Assembly: GCF_003461955.1 (NCBI RefSeq)
Contig: NZ_QTYB01000001.1
Span: forward strand, 116,332-180,331
DNA: 64,000 nucleotides
From: Ruminococcus sp. AM36-2AA
Lineage (GTDB): Bacteria; Bacillota; Clostridia; Lachnospirales; Lachnospiraceae
Reading direction: 5' to 3'
Under the pieces are notes generated by a model. That model was not told where the DNA came from. It was given only the letters and a program-made list of their open reading frames with translations, and did no database searches. Positions 1 through 9,041 of this stretch are shown here, in pieces. Positions within the stretch are counted from its first letter, which is position 1. Each line of letters opens with the position of its first letter. The position numbers and the translations under genes were made by a program.

Positions 1-38
1 ATCAGATGACAAAAGAATAATTTTATCGAAGAGAGGAA

Positions 39-71
39 CAGCCAATATCATCTGCCTTCAGATATTGGCTG
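39..71. repeat. Perfect 11-bp inverted repeat in mobile-element remnant
   Basis: Arms CAGCCAATATC (39-49) and GATATTGGCTG (61-71) pair perfectly around an 11-nt loop. No T-tract follows, so it is probably not a simple terminator. It lies just upstream of the excisionase-like frame and probably belongs to the same decayed element. Confidence 0.55.
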
Positions 72-90
72 TAATATATATGATACATAA

Positions 91-273
91 AAAATACAAG
101 CAGCAGATAACGATAAGATTCTTATATCAGTCAAGGAAGCCTGTGAACGCACAGGTCTTTCAGAGAAAACCATGAGAACTCTTATGAAGAATAATACCTT
201 CATGGTACGAATTGGGCGAAGAACCCTGATTGATAAGAAAAAATTTCAGAAATGGATAGATTGGCAGTCTTGA
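91..273 (+). pseudogene. Excisionase-like fragment (Tn916 Xis type)
   Basis: The frame reads ISVKEACERTGLSEKTMRTL and then VRIGRRTLIDKKKFQKWI, which resembles the winged-helix DNA-binding fold of Tn916-type excisionases; in that family the protein bends DNA to direct the integrase towards excision. A stop codon at 88-90 precedes the frame and no ATG, GTG or TTG occurs until the ATG at 172, inside the fold. The N-terminus is therefore lost or uses an unusual codon. It lies upstream of an integrase fragment, the usual xis-int order. I infer a dead remnant of an integrated element. Confidence 0.55.
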
Positions 274-354
274 AAGGTTTTTGGGGTTGTGTTAAAATTA
301 AGTCCAGTGCCATGCATGATCATCTATTGTTATTAGAAAAAGGATGGTAATGTT

Positions 355-661
355 ATGGAAAAAATCTAAGAGGAAAAGAAATAGGTAAGGGAATCCGACA
401 AAGAAAAGATGGGCGGTAAGAAGCCAGAATCACAATTAAGGAATCTGGCAACCGCCTTTTTCTATCTATGGAACAAATCTTCAGCAGGTGAAAAAGCAAA
501 GAAACATGTATTTGGCGGAAGTTCTCCCAGGTATTCCAGGCTTTGATTCGAGTATGTCCGTTTCAAAATGGTATGAGAAATGGATGGAACTTTATAAGGT
601 TCGAAATCTTAAAGCAACCACGATAAGAAATTATGAAGAAAAGTATGGAAAAGAAAGCTAA
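355..661 (+). pseudogene. Integrase N-terminal remnant with stop and frameshift
   Basis: In one frame the sequence reads GKGIRQRKDGR, stop, EARITIKESGNRLFLS, which looks like the amino-terminal arm-binding domain of Tn916-family tyrosine integrases with a TAA replacing a Tyr codon. After a frame change it continues as GTNLQQVKKQRNMYLAEVLP and SVSKWYEKWMELYKVRN, which looks like the core-binding (SAM-like) domain. It then stops at 659-661. The catalytic domain with its Arg-His-Arg-His-Tyr residues is absent. With the xis-like fragment this marks the decayed end of an integrative element abutting mutS. Confidence 0.6.
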
Positions 662-702
662 TTTTACTGATAAAATGACAATTTAGGAAGAGGTTTAAAT
701 AT

Positions 703-3447
703 TTGGAAAAAGCAAGAAACACTGAAGAAGAAAAAAAAATGGGTCAAAAGTGGGTCAAAGAGGAACATAAAGCATCTACAAGCCGCGTAAATACAGGGTT
801 TCCAGTCAACACAGGGAAATTATCACCGATGATGAAAGAATACGTAAAGACCAAAGAAGAATACAGCGACTGTATCCTTTTTTACCGTCTGGGCGATTTT
901 TATGAAATGTTCTTTGATGATGCGCTGACTGCATCCAAGGAACTGGAGATCACACTTACAGGAAAAGACTGCGGATTGGAAGAGAGAGCGCCCATGTGTG
1001 GCGTTCCTTTTCATGCTGCGGAAACTTATATCAACCGATTGATAGAAAAAGGTTATAAAGTTGCCATCTGTGAACAGGTAGAAGATCCGAAAAAAGCCAA
1101 GGGTCTTGTAAAACGTGAAGTTGTTCGTATTGTCACACCGGGAACCACACTGGATGCCATGTCACTGGACGAATCCAAAAACAATTATCTGATGTCCATT
1201 GTCTCCATCGGAGATCATTTTGGCTGTGCTATTGCAGATATCACAACCGGTGACTGCTTTCTTACAGAGCTGGATAAGCCTCAGAAACTTCTGGATGAGA
1301 TCAATAAATTCACACCTGCAGAGATCATCTGCAACGATGCGTTTCTTTTAAGTGGTGTGGATGTGGAGGATCTGAAAGGACGTCTTGGAATCTGCGTATT
1401 CGCCCTGGATCCCTGGTACTTTGACGATCAGCTGTGTCAGAAAACTCTAAAAGAACATTTCCATGTGGGAAATCTGGAGGGGTTAGGAATTGGTGACTAC
1501 GACAGCGGGATCATCGCTTCCGGTGCTCTGTTCCTGTATCTGAAAGAAACACAGAAAACAGCACTTTCCCATATGGCAAGTATCCGCCCTTACTCTGCCG
1601 AGAAATACATGCTTATCGACAGCTCCAGCCGTCGTAATCTGGAGCTTGTGGAAACCATGCGCGAAAAACAGAAAAGAGGTTCTCTTCTCTGGGTACTGGA
1701 CAAGACCAAAACAGCTATGGGAGCCAGAACACTTCGGTCTTATGTGGAACAGCCTCTGATCGATGCAGAGGAAATCGAAAAGAGACTGGGTGCTCTGGAA
1801 GAACTGAATGAAAAACCCATGGAACGGGATGAGATCCGGGAATATTTAAACCCGATCTATGATCTGGAACGTCTGATCAGCCGTATCAGTTACAAATCCG
1901 CTAATCCGAGAGATCTGGTTTCTTTTGCCTCTTCTCTGGAAATGCTTCCTTATATAAAACAGGTCCTGGCAGAATTCAAATCTCCACTGCTTACTAAGAT
2001 CAACGAAGATATGGATCCTCTGACAGACATTACCTCGCTGATCCGGAACTCTATCACCGATGATCCGCCTCTTGCCCAGAAAGACGGTGGCATTATCCGG
2101 GAAGGATATAATGAAGATGTAGATAAATTCCGCCGTTCCCGGACAGATGGAAAGAAATGGCTTTCTGAGCTGGAGGCAAGAGAGAGGGAACGTACCGGTA
2201 TCAAAAGCCTGAAGATCAAGTACAATCGTGTATTTGGTTATTCTCTGGAAGTTACCAATACTTTCAAAGATCTTGTGCCGGAGGATTATATCCGCAAACA
2301 GACCCTTACCAATGCAGAGCGTTATATCACTCAGGAACTGAAAGATCTGGAAGATCTGATCCTTGGAGCTGAGGATAAGCTTTATGCGCTGGAATTTGAA
2401 CTGTTTTCCAGTATCCGTGATCAGGTTGGAGCGGAAGTTGTCCGTATCCAGCGCACTGCAAAAGCAGTGGCTGCACTGGATGTTTTCGCTTCTCTTGCGC
2501 TGGTTGCCCAGAGGAATAATTTCGTCCGGCCAAAGATCAATGAGACAGGCCTCATTGATATCCGAAACGGCCGTCATCCGGTTGTGGAGCAGATGATCGA
2601 AAATGATATGTTCATTCCAAACGATACGTATCTTGACAACCACAAAAAACGGATCTCCATTATCACAGGACCAAACATGGCCGGAAAATCCACATATATG
2701 CGCCAGACAGCCCTGATCGTACTGATGGCACAGATCGGAAGCTTTGTTCCGGCAGACAGTGCAAACATCGGTGTGGTTGATCGGATCTTCACCCGTGTAG
2801 GTGCATCTGATGACCTTGCAAGCGGACAAAGTACCTTTATGGTGGAAATGACGGAGGTTGCCAATATTCTTCGCAATGCCACTTCCCGTAGCCTTCTGAT
2901 CCTGGATGAGATCGGACGTGGAACCAGTACTTTTGACGGCCTCTCCATTGCCTGGGCAGTGATCGAACATATCAGCAATACCAAGCTCTGCGGTGCCAAA
3001 ACCTTATTTGCGACCCATTATCATGAGCTTACCGAACTGGAGGGAAAACTTTCCGGTGTCAACAATTACTGTATTGCTGTCAAAGAAAAGGGTGACGATA
3101 TCGTATTTCTTCGTAAGATCGTAAAAGGTGGCGCTGACAAGAGTTATGGTATCCAGGTGGCCAAGCTTGCCGGTGTTCCGGATTCCGTGATCCAGCGTGC
3201 CAAGGAACTTGTGGAAGAGCTCAGTGACGCAGATATCACCGCAGCGGTAAAAGACCTGACTGCTCCGAAAAAGAAGCAGAAGATCACCTATGATCAGGTG
3301 GATATGGCACAGATGTCACTCTTTGACACGGTGCAGGATAATGATATCATCGAAGAGATCAAAGGCCTGGAGATTGGCAACCTGACTCCAATGGAGGCCC
3401 TGAATATTCTCTATAATCTGCAGAACAAAATAAAGAACCGGTGGTGA
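703..3447 (+). CDS. mutS: DNA mismatch repair protein MutS
   Basis: Mismatch-recognition ATPase that starts methyl-independent mismatch repair with MutL. The mismatch-binding GDFYEMFF motif is at residues 64-71 (Phe66, Glu68) and the Walker A loop GPNMAGKST at about 656-664. The Walker B and signature region DEIGRGTSTFDG follows, then the FATHYHELT histidine. At 914 residues it is longer than the usual 850-880 because about 38 residues precede KLSPMMKEY, where MutS proteins normally begin. The TTG at 703 has a good ribosome site (AGGAAGAGG, 685-693); the first ATG (739) has a poor one. The extra N-terminus lies directly after integrase remnants, so the 5' end was probably rebuilt by the insertion. 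mutL follows after 4 nt. Confidence 0.95.
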   Translation: MEKARNTEEEKKMGQKWVKEEHKASTSRVNTGFPVNTGKLSPMMKEYVKTKEEYSDCILFYRLGDFYEMFFDDALTASKELEITLTGKDCGLEERAPMCGVPFHAAETYINRLIEKGYKVAICEQVEDPKKAKGLVKREVVRIVTPGTTLDAMSLDESKNNYLMSIVSIGDHFGCAIADITTGDCFLTELDKPQKLLDEINKFTPAEIICNDAFLLSGVDVEDLKGRLGICVFALDPWYFDDQLCQKTLKEHFHVGNLEGLGIGDYDSGIIASGALFLYLKETQKTALSHMASIRPYSAEKYMLIDSSSRRNLELVETMREKQKRGSLLWVLDKTKTAMGARTLRSYVEQPLIDAEEIEKRLGALEELNEKPMERDEIREYLNPIYDLERLISRISYKSANPRDLVSFASSLEMLPYIKQVLAEFKSPLLTKINEDMDPLTDITSLIRNSITDDPPLAQKDGGIIREGYNEDVDKFRRSRTDGKKWLSELEARERERTGIKSLKIKYNRVFGYSLEVTNTFKDLVPEDYIRKQTLTNAERYITQELKDLEDLILGAEDKLYALEFELFSSIRDQVGAEVVRIQRTAKAVAALDVFASLALVAQRNNFVRPKINETGLIDIRNGRHPVVEQMIENDMFIPNDTYLDNHKKRISIITGPNMAGKSTYMRQTALIVLMAQIGSFVPADSANIGVVDRIFTRVGASDDLASGQSTFMVEMTEVANILRNATSRSLLILDEIGRGTSTFDGLSIAWAVIEHISNTKLCGAKTLFATHYHELTELEGKLSGVNNYCIAVKEKGDDIVFLRKIVKGGADKSYGIQVAKLAGVPDSVIQRAKELVEELSDADITAAVKDLTAPKKKQKITYDQVDMAQMSLFDTVQDNDIIEEIKGLEIGNLTPMEALNILYNLQNKIKNRW

Positions 3448-3451
3448 TACC

Positions 3452-5566
3452 TTGAGAAAAATTGCAGTTTTAGACCAGAATACCATTGATAAGATCGCAG
3501 CAGGTGAAGTTGTGGAGCGGCCTTCTTCTGTTGTAAAAGAACTTGTGGAAAATGCTATTGACGCAGGAGCTACCGCCATCACAGTAGAGATCACAGATGG
3601 TGGAAAAAAGCTGATCCGTATCACAGATAACGGCTCCGGAATGGAAGCAGAACAGGTTCCCCTTGCTTTTCTACGTCATGCTACAAGCAAGATTGAAAAA
3701 GTGGAAGACCTGACACATATTGCCTCCCTGGGCTTTCGTGGCGAGGCTCTTTCCAGTATTGCCGCAGTTTCCCAGGTAGAACTGATCACAAAAACTCCTT
3801 CTGCCATCAGCGGTACCCGCTATGTGATCGAAGGTGGAAAAGAACAGTCTTTGGAGGAGATGGGCGCACCGGAGGGAACCACCTTCCTGATCCGGAACCT
3901 TTTTTACAACACACCTGCAAGAAGCAAATTTCTGAAATCCGACATGACAGAAGCCGGTTACATCAATACGCTGATGGAACAGCTGGCGCTTTCCCATCCG
4001 GAAATTTCCTTTAAATATATCCAGAATCGTCAGGTGAAGCTTTCCAGTTCCGGAAACTACAGCGTAAAAGATGTGATCTACAGTGTCTACGGACGGGAGA
4101 TTGCCAAGGCGCTTCTGGATGTTTCCTACGAAAATGATTTCATGAAGATCGAGGGCTTTGTGGGGAAACCGGAGATTTCCAGAGGAAACCGTACTTTTGA
4201 GAATTATTATATCAATGGCCGATATGTAAAAAACAGGATCATTACCAAGGCCATTGAGGACGGATATAAAGGACTTGTCATGCAGCATAAATTTCCGTTT
4301 GTCTCACTTCGGATTGAAATGGACGGCAATGACCTGGATGTTAATGTGCATCCCGCAAAGAGAGAAGTGCGTTTTGCCAGAGAAACCGAAGTTTACACGG
4401 CCATTTATGAAACTGTCCGCAAGGTATTGACCCACAGAGAACTGATCCCGCAGGTATCTGTTGGAAAAGACGAACCGACATCCCGCACAGAACAGATAAA
4501 GCCAGGAAATATTCCGGAGCCTTTTGAAGTAAAACGGCGGCAGGAGATGTACGGTCACCCGAATCGGACGGCAAATATAGCTTCCCATGCTGCACCGACA
4601 GCTTCTGAAGTACGTAGTACAGCGCCGGTTCCATCGATACCTTATAATAAGCCAACAAATGGTACCGCCTCCTATGGTTCAGCTGAAACAGCTCACAATT
4701 CTTCAGCTTCTTCTGCAGATAAATACAAACGTGTGGATTCTCTGCGGGAAAATCCCGTATATGGATCGCAGCCTTTCACAAAAGAAGAAGAGGAAATGTT
4801 TTCCGGAACATTAAAAGACGGAAGAAATGAAAATTCCGCCGCAGAAACAGCAGATTATGAAGTGATTTCTGAAAAGCCTACTGAATCGGCACCTCCTGAG
4901 GTAGACAACGAGCCGATCAAATCGCAGGAACAGGAACCGCCAAAACAGCTGGAACTGTTCGAAGAACGGCTTCTTGCTCCTGAATCCAGAAGCCGTCACA
5001 GACTGATCGGACAGCTGTTTGATACCTACTGGCTGGTACAGTTTGAGGATAATTTTTATATCATTGACCAGCATGCTGCCCATGAAAAAGTATATTATGA
5101 GCGATTCGTAAAGCAGTTTCAGTCCCAGAACATCCAGTCCCAGTATGTAAGTCCCCCACTGATCGTTTCACTCAGCCTTGAGGAGGAGAATCTGCTGAAG
5201 GCAAACAAAAAGTATTTCCGGGATTTCGGCTTTGAGATCGAACCCTTTGGCGGAAGGGAGTACAGTATCAGTGCGGTTCCCTCCAGCCTTCTGGGAATGA
5301 CAGAAGAAGAGCTGTTTCTGGAAATGCTGGACCATCTCACTGCAGACGGTTCCAAGGATGCCTTTGAAATTTTTGCCTCAAGGCTTGCGACCATGGCCTG
5401 TAAGGCTGCTGTAAAAGGCAATCATTCCATGTCACCTCAGGAAGCTGATAAGCTGATCGATGAATTATTGACACTGGAAAATCCTTATAACTGTCCTCAT
5501 GGAAGACCAACGATCATTGCCATGAGTAAGACAGAAATCGAAAAAAAATTCAAACGTATCGTGTAA
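3452..5566 (+). CDS. mutL: DNA mismatch repair protein MutL (endonuclease type)
   Basis: GHKL-family ATPase that couples MutS mismatch recognition to strand incision. The N-terminal ATPase shows VVKELVENAIDAGA, DNGSGM and the GFRGEAL motif. The C-terminal domain carries DQHAAHEKVYYE (Asp539 onward) and a CPHGRPT metal motif, the signature of MutL proteins with endonuclease activity as found in organisms without MutH. A Ser/Thr/Glu-rich, low-conservation linker spans about residues 350-510. Translation starts at a TTG 4 nt after the mutS stop, implying tight coupling. The length of 704 residues is normal. Confidence 0.95.
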   Translation: MRKIAVLDQNTIDKIAAGEVVERPSSVVKELVENAIDAGATAITVEITDGGKKLIRITDNGSGMEAEQVPLAFLRHATSKIEKVEDLTHIASLGFRGEALSSIAAVSQVELITKTPSAISGTRYVIEGGKEQSLEEMGAPEGTTFLIRNLFYNTPARSKFLKSDMTEAGYINTLMEQLALSHPEISFKYIQNRQVKLSSSGNYSVKDVIYSVYGREIAKALLDVSYENDFMKIEGFVGKPEISRGNRTFENYYINGRYVKNRIITKAIEDGYKGLVMQHKFPFVSLRIEMDGNDLDVNVHPAKREVRFARETEVYTAIYETVRKVLTHRELIPQVSVGKDEPTSRTEQIKPGNIPEPFEVKRRQEMYGHPNRTANIASHAAPTASEVRSTAPVPSIPYNKPTNGTASYGSAETAHNSSASSADKYKRVDSLRENPVYGSQPFTKEEEEMFSGTLKDGRNENSAAETADYEVISEKPTESAPPEVDNEPIKSQEQEPPKQLELFEERLLAPESRSRHRLIGQLFDTYWLVQFEDNFYIIDQHAAHEKVYYERFVKQFQSQNIQSQYVSPPLIVSLSLEEENLLKANKKYFRDFGFEIEPFGGREYSISAVPSSLLGMTEEELFLEMLDHLTADGSKDAFEIFASRLATMACKAAVKGNHSMSPQEADKLIDELLTLENPYNCPHGRPTIIAMSKTEIEKKFKRIV

Positions 5567-5593
5567 GATACTTAACATAAACGGAGGAAATAT

Positions 5594-6547
5594 ATGAAAA
5601 AACCTCTTATCGTGCTTACCGGGCCTACTGCCGTGGGAAAAACAAAGCTTTCCATTGCCCTTGCAAAAGCAGTAAACGGAGAGATCATTTCCGCGGATTC
5701 CATGCAGGTTTACCGCCATATGGATATCGGTTCCGCCAAGATCACGCCGGAAGAAATGGATGGCGTCCCACATCATCTGGTGGATGTACTGGAGCCAACA
5801 GAAGATTTTAACATTGTCCTTTTTCAGCAGATGGCAAAAGATGCCATGGACAAAATTTATGACAAAGGCCGGATTCCGATCCTGGTAGGCGGCACAGGAT
5901 TTTATATTCAGTCTGTGACCAGAGATATTGATTTTACCAGCTCCGACCAGGATGAACATTACCGCAGGGAGCTAGAAGAGCTGGCAGAGCAGAAGGGGCC
6001 TGCATTTCTCCATGACATGCTTGCCAAGGTCGATCCCAAGTCAGCCGAAGATATCCATGAGAACAATGTCAAGCGTGTGATCCGTGCCCTGGAATTTTAT
6101 AAACAGAACGGTACCCGGATCTCCGAACATAATGAAGAGCAGAAGGAGCATACCAGCCCTTATGCCCTGGCCTATTTTGTCCTGAACGCACCACGTCCCC
6201 TTCTCTACGAACGCATTGACACAAGAGTGGATGAAATGCTGAAAAACGGACTGGTAGAAGAAGTAAAAAAACTTCGTGAGATGGGTTGTCACAGAGGAAT
6301 GGTTTCCATGCAGGGACTGGGCTATAAAGAAATTCTGGACTGGATGGACGAAGAATACTCTTACGAGGAAGCCGTCCGTATCCTGAAACGTGACACCAGA
6401 CATTTTGCCAAACGCCAACTTACCTGGTTTCGAAGAGAAGGCGAGGTAACCTGGGTAGATAAAGATAACTTTGATTACGATGACAGCAGGATTCTTTCTT
6501 ATATGCTTTCTGTATGCAGGGAAAAAGGAATCCTGCCTGCCAAATAA
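5594..6547 (+). CDS. miaA: tRNA dimethylallyltransferase MiaA
   Basis: Transfers the dimethylallyl group from DMAPP to N6 of A37 in tRNAs reading UNN codons. The P-loop GPTAVGKTKLS is at residues 9-19. SADSMQVYRHMDIGSAK, GVPHHLVD and VGGTGFYIQ are the conserved substrate-binding blocks, and LKRDTRHFAKRQLTWFRRE near residue 280 is the family C-terminal signature. An AGGAGG-like site precedes the ATG. It sits 27 nt after mutL in the widespread mutS-mutL-miaA arrangement. The length of 317 residues is typical. Confidence 0.95.
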   Translation: MKKPLIVLTGPTAVGKTKLSIALAKAVNGEIISADSMQVYRHMDIGSAKITPEEMDGVPHHLVDVLEPTEDFNIVLFQQMAKDAMDKIYDKGRIPILVGGTGFYIQSVTRDIDFTSSDQDEHYRRELEELAEQKGPAFLHDMLAKVDPKSAEDIHENNVKRVIRALEFYKQNGTRISEHNEEQKEHTSPYALAYFVLNAPRPLLYERIDTRVDEMLKNGLVEEVKKLREMGCHRGMVSMQGLGYKEILDWMDEEYSYEEAVRILKRDTRHFAKRQLTWFRREGEVTWVDKDNFDYDDSRILSYMLSVCREKGILPAK

Positions 6548-6562
6548 AATAAAAAAGGAAAA

Positions 6563-7843
6563 ATGATCATGAAAGAATTATATGCACAGCTTGGAATTTC
6601 TTCCGCAGTTTATGATTTCGGTAAAACTGTAGAAGATTCCCTGAAAGAACGTTTTGAAAAATTTGATAAAACTGCAGAGTACAACCAGATGAAGGTTATC
6701 CATGCCATGCAGAAAAACCGTGTTAGTGAAGCATGTTTCGGAGCTTCCTCCGGTTATGGCTATAATGATCTTGGACGTGAGACCCTGGAGCAGGTCTATG
6801 CGGATACGTTCCACACAGAAGCCTGCCTGGTCCGCCCGCAGATTACCTGTGGAACCCACGCACTTGCCATTGCGCTGTTTGGAAACTTACGCCCGGGCGA
6901 TGAGCTTCTTTCCCCTGTAGGAAAACCATATGATACCCTGGAAGAAGTCATCGGAATCCGTCCGTCCAATGGTTCTCTTGCGGAATATGGCGTAAAATAC
7001 CGTCAGGTAGATCTTCTTGAGGACGGTACCTTTGATTACGAAAACATCAAAAAAGCAGTCAATGAAAAAACAAAACTGGTAACCATCCAGCGTTCCAAAG
7101 GCTATCAGACCCGTCCTTCTTTCTCTGTAAAACAGATCGGTGAGCTGATCGCTTTTGTAAAGAAGATCAAACCGGATGTAATCTGTATGGTAGATAACTG
7201 CTACGGAGAGTTCGTAGATACCATCGAGCCAAGTGATGTAGGTGCGGATATCATGGTGGGTTCCCTGATCAAAAATCCAGGCGGTGGTCTGGCACCTATC
7301 GGCGGATATATCGCAGGAAGAAAAGACTGTGTGGAAAATGCTTCCTACCGTATGACCTGTCCGGGACTGGGCATGGAAGTCGGTGCAACTCTTGGTGTAA
7401 ACCGTTCTCTGTACCAGGGATTTTTCCTTGCACCGATGGTTACCAAAGGAGCTTTAAAAGGCGCTGTTTTTGCAGCAAATATTTACGAAAAACTTGGTTT
7501 CCCGGTAGTACCGAACAGCACAGAACCACGTCAGGATATCATCCAGGCAGTCACCCTTGGAACACCGGAAGGTCTTGTAGCATTCTGTCAGGGTATTCAG
7601 GCTGCTGCTCCGGTAGACAGTTTTGTAACACCGGAGCCGTGGGATATGCCAGGTTATGACAGTCAGGTTATCATGGCTGCTGGTGCTTTCATCCAGGGTT
7701 CTTCTATCGAGCTTTCTGCAGATGGTCCTATGAAACCACCTTATGCTGTTTATTTCCAGGGTGGTCTTACCTGGGAGCATGCAAAACTTGGAATCCTGAA
7801 ATCCCTTCAGTATATGGTTGATAAGGAACTTGTGAAATTATGA
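6563..7843 (+). CDS. Methionine gamma-lyase-like PLP protein (PF06838 type)
   Basis: Fold-type I PLP-dependent protein of the family once called aluminium resistance proteins. Its substrate is not established and no reaction is claimed here. Visible hallmarks are FGASSGYGYNDLGRETLEQ, RPQITCGTHALAIALFGNLR and the likely PLP-lysine block GSLIKNPGGGLAPIGGYIAG. A ribosome site AAAGGAAAA precedes the start. It lies 15 nt after miaA and overlaps the following FAD gene by 4 nt, so it is in the same operon; miaA followed by this family is common in Firmicutes. The length of 426 residues is normal. Confidence 0.85.
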   Translation: MIMKELYAQLGISSAVYDFGKTVEDSLKERFEKFDKTAEYNQMKVIHAMQKNRVSEACFGASSGYGYNDLGRETLEQVYADTFHTEACLVRPQITCGTHALAIALFGNLRPGDELLSPVGKPYDTLEEVIGIRPSNGSLAEYGVKYRQVDLLEDGTFDYENIKKAVNEKTKLVTIQRSKGYQTRPSFSVKQIGELIAFVKKIKPDVICMVDNCYGEFVDTIEPSDVGADIMVGSLIKNPGGGLAPIGGYIAGRKDCVENASYRMTCPGLGMEVGATLGVNRSLYQGFFLAPMVTKGALKGAVFAANIYEKLGFPVVPNSTEPRQDIIQAVTLGTPEGLVAFCQGIQAAAPVDSFVTPEPWDMPGYDSQVIMAAGAFIQGSSIELSADGPMKPPYAVYFQGGLTWEHAKLGILKSLQYMVDKELVKL

Positions 7844-9039
7844 AAAAATCCGAAGGACCGGACTTAAAAAAACAGGTCTTTGTCGTAGGAGCAGGTGCTT
7901 CCGGTCTTATGGCGGCCATTCAGGCTGCCATAAACGGAGCGACGGTTACGGTTCTGGAACAGAATGACCGTCCCGGCAGAAAAATCTGTGCTACCGGGAA
8001 TGGACGCTGTAATATGACAAACCTGAACCAGGATGAAAACGCTTACCGGGGATCCCATCCGGAATTTGTCAAAGATGCCCTGGCACAGTTTCCTGTGGAA
8101 AAAACCCTGGAATTCTTTCAGGAACTGGGTATCTGTACCACAGATCGCGGCGGATGGATTTATCCCCGGAGCAACCAAGCTCAGAGTGTGGTAGATGTTC
8201 TTACCATGAAAGCTCGCAACCTGAAAGTAAAACTTAAAACCAATCAGACCGTTACCGGAGTGTCTTTCAAAGATGGACAGTGGAAGGTCCATACGGACGG
8301 ATGGACCTACAGTGGCGATGCCGTGATCCTTACAAATGGTTCCCGTGCCTCTTCCGTTGCAGGTTCCAGTGAAAGTGGATACGAAATCGCAAAGAGCCTT
8401 GGTCATCATCTGATCGAACCCCTTCCTGCGCTGACCGCTTTGAAATGTAAGGGAAATTCTTTTTCCGGCTGGAGTGGTGTGCGGACAGAAGGTAAGATAA
8501 CCCTTTATATAGATGACACACCGGCAGCCTCCCAGCAGGGAGAACTGCAGCTTACCGATTACGGTGTATCCGGGATCCCAGTATTCCAGATTTCCCGCTA
8601 CGCTATCCGAGCGGTTCACGAAAACAAAAACGTAGAACTTTCCATAAATTTTTTCCCGGAACGGAACCAGAAAGAACTGGAAGAATACCTGGAACAGAGA
8701 AAAGCAGCCTGTCCTTATAAAACAGAAAAAGAACTTCTCATCGGACTTTTTCCGGAAAAACTGATCCGTGTTTTATGTGCACAGAAGGATCTGATCCGTG
8801 GAATCACCGATTTTCGCCTTCCGGTAAAAGATGGCCTTTCTTTTGAACAGGCACAGGTTTGTTCCGGCGGTGTGGATACTACTGAAGTTTACAGCAAAAC
8901 CATGGAATCCCGACTTCATAAAGGCCTTTATTTTGCCGGAGAACTCCTTGATATTGACGGTACCTGCGGGGGATATAACCTGCAGTGGGCATGGTCAAGT
9001 GGAGCTACCGCCGGTATCTGGGCAGCAAAGGAGGAATAA
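7840..9039 (+). CDS. NAD(P)/FAD-dependent oxidoreductase, HI0933/BaiN-like
   Basis: Flavoprotein of the HI0933-like family. The dinucleotide-binding motif VVGAGASGLMAAIQAAING is at residues 15-33, followed by GRKICATGNGRCNMTN, a family hallmark. The C-terminal FAD contact GLYFAGELLDIDGTCGGYNL and the final LQWAWSSGATAG are present. Relatives include BaiN, implicated in bile-acid metabolism, but many members are uncharacterised, so a bile-acid role is only a possibility. The start overlaps the upstream gene by 4 nt (ATGA), indicating translational coupling. The length of 399 residues is as expected. Confidence 0.85.
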   Translation: MKKSEGPDLKKQVFVVGAGASGLMAAIQAAINGATVTVLEQNDRPGRKICATGNGRCNMTNLNQDENAYRGSHPEFVKDALAQFPVEKTLEFFQELGICTTDRGGWIYPRSNQAQSVVDVLTMKARNLKVKLKTNQTVTGVSFKDGQWKVHTDGWTYSGDAVILTNGSRASSVAGSSESGYEIAKSLGHHLIEPLPALTALKCKGNSFSGWSGVRTEGKITLYIDDTPAASQQGELQLTDYGVSGIPVFQISRYAIRAVHENKNVELSINFFPERNQKELEEYLEQRKAACPYKTEKELLIGLFPEKLIRVLCAQKDLIRGITDFRLPVKDGLSFEQAQVCSGGVDTTEVYSKTMESRLHKGLYFAGELLDIDGTCGGYNLQWAWSSGATAGIWAAKEE

Positions 9040-9041
9040 AA

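Noticed and set aside
1846..2970. Long minus-strand open frame of 374 codons inside mutS
   Set aside because: It is antisense to the most conserved part of MutS, has no ribosome site and resembles no protein family; an effect of codon bias.
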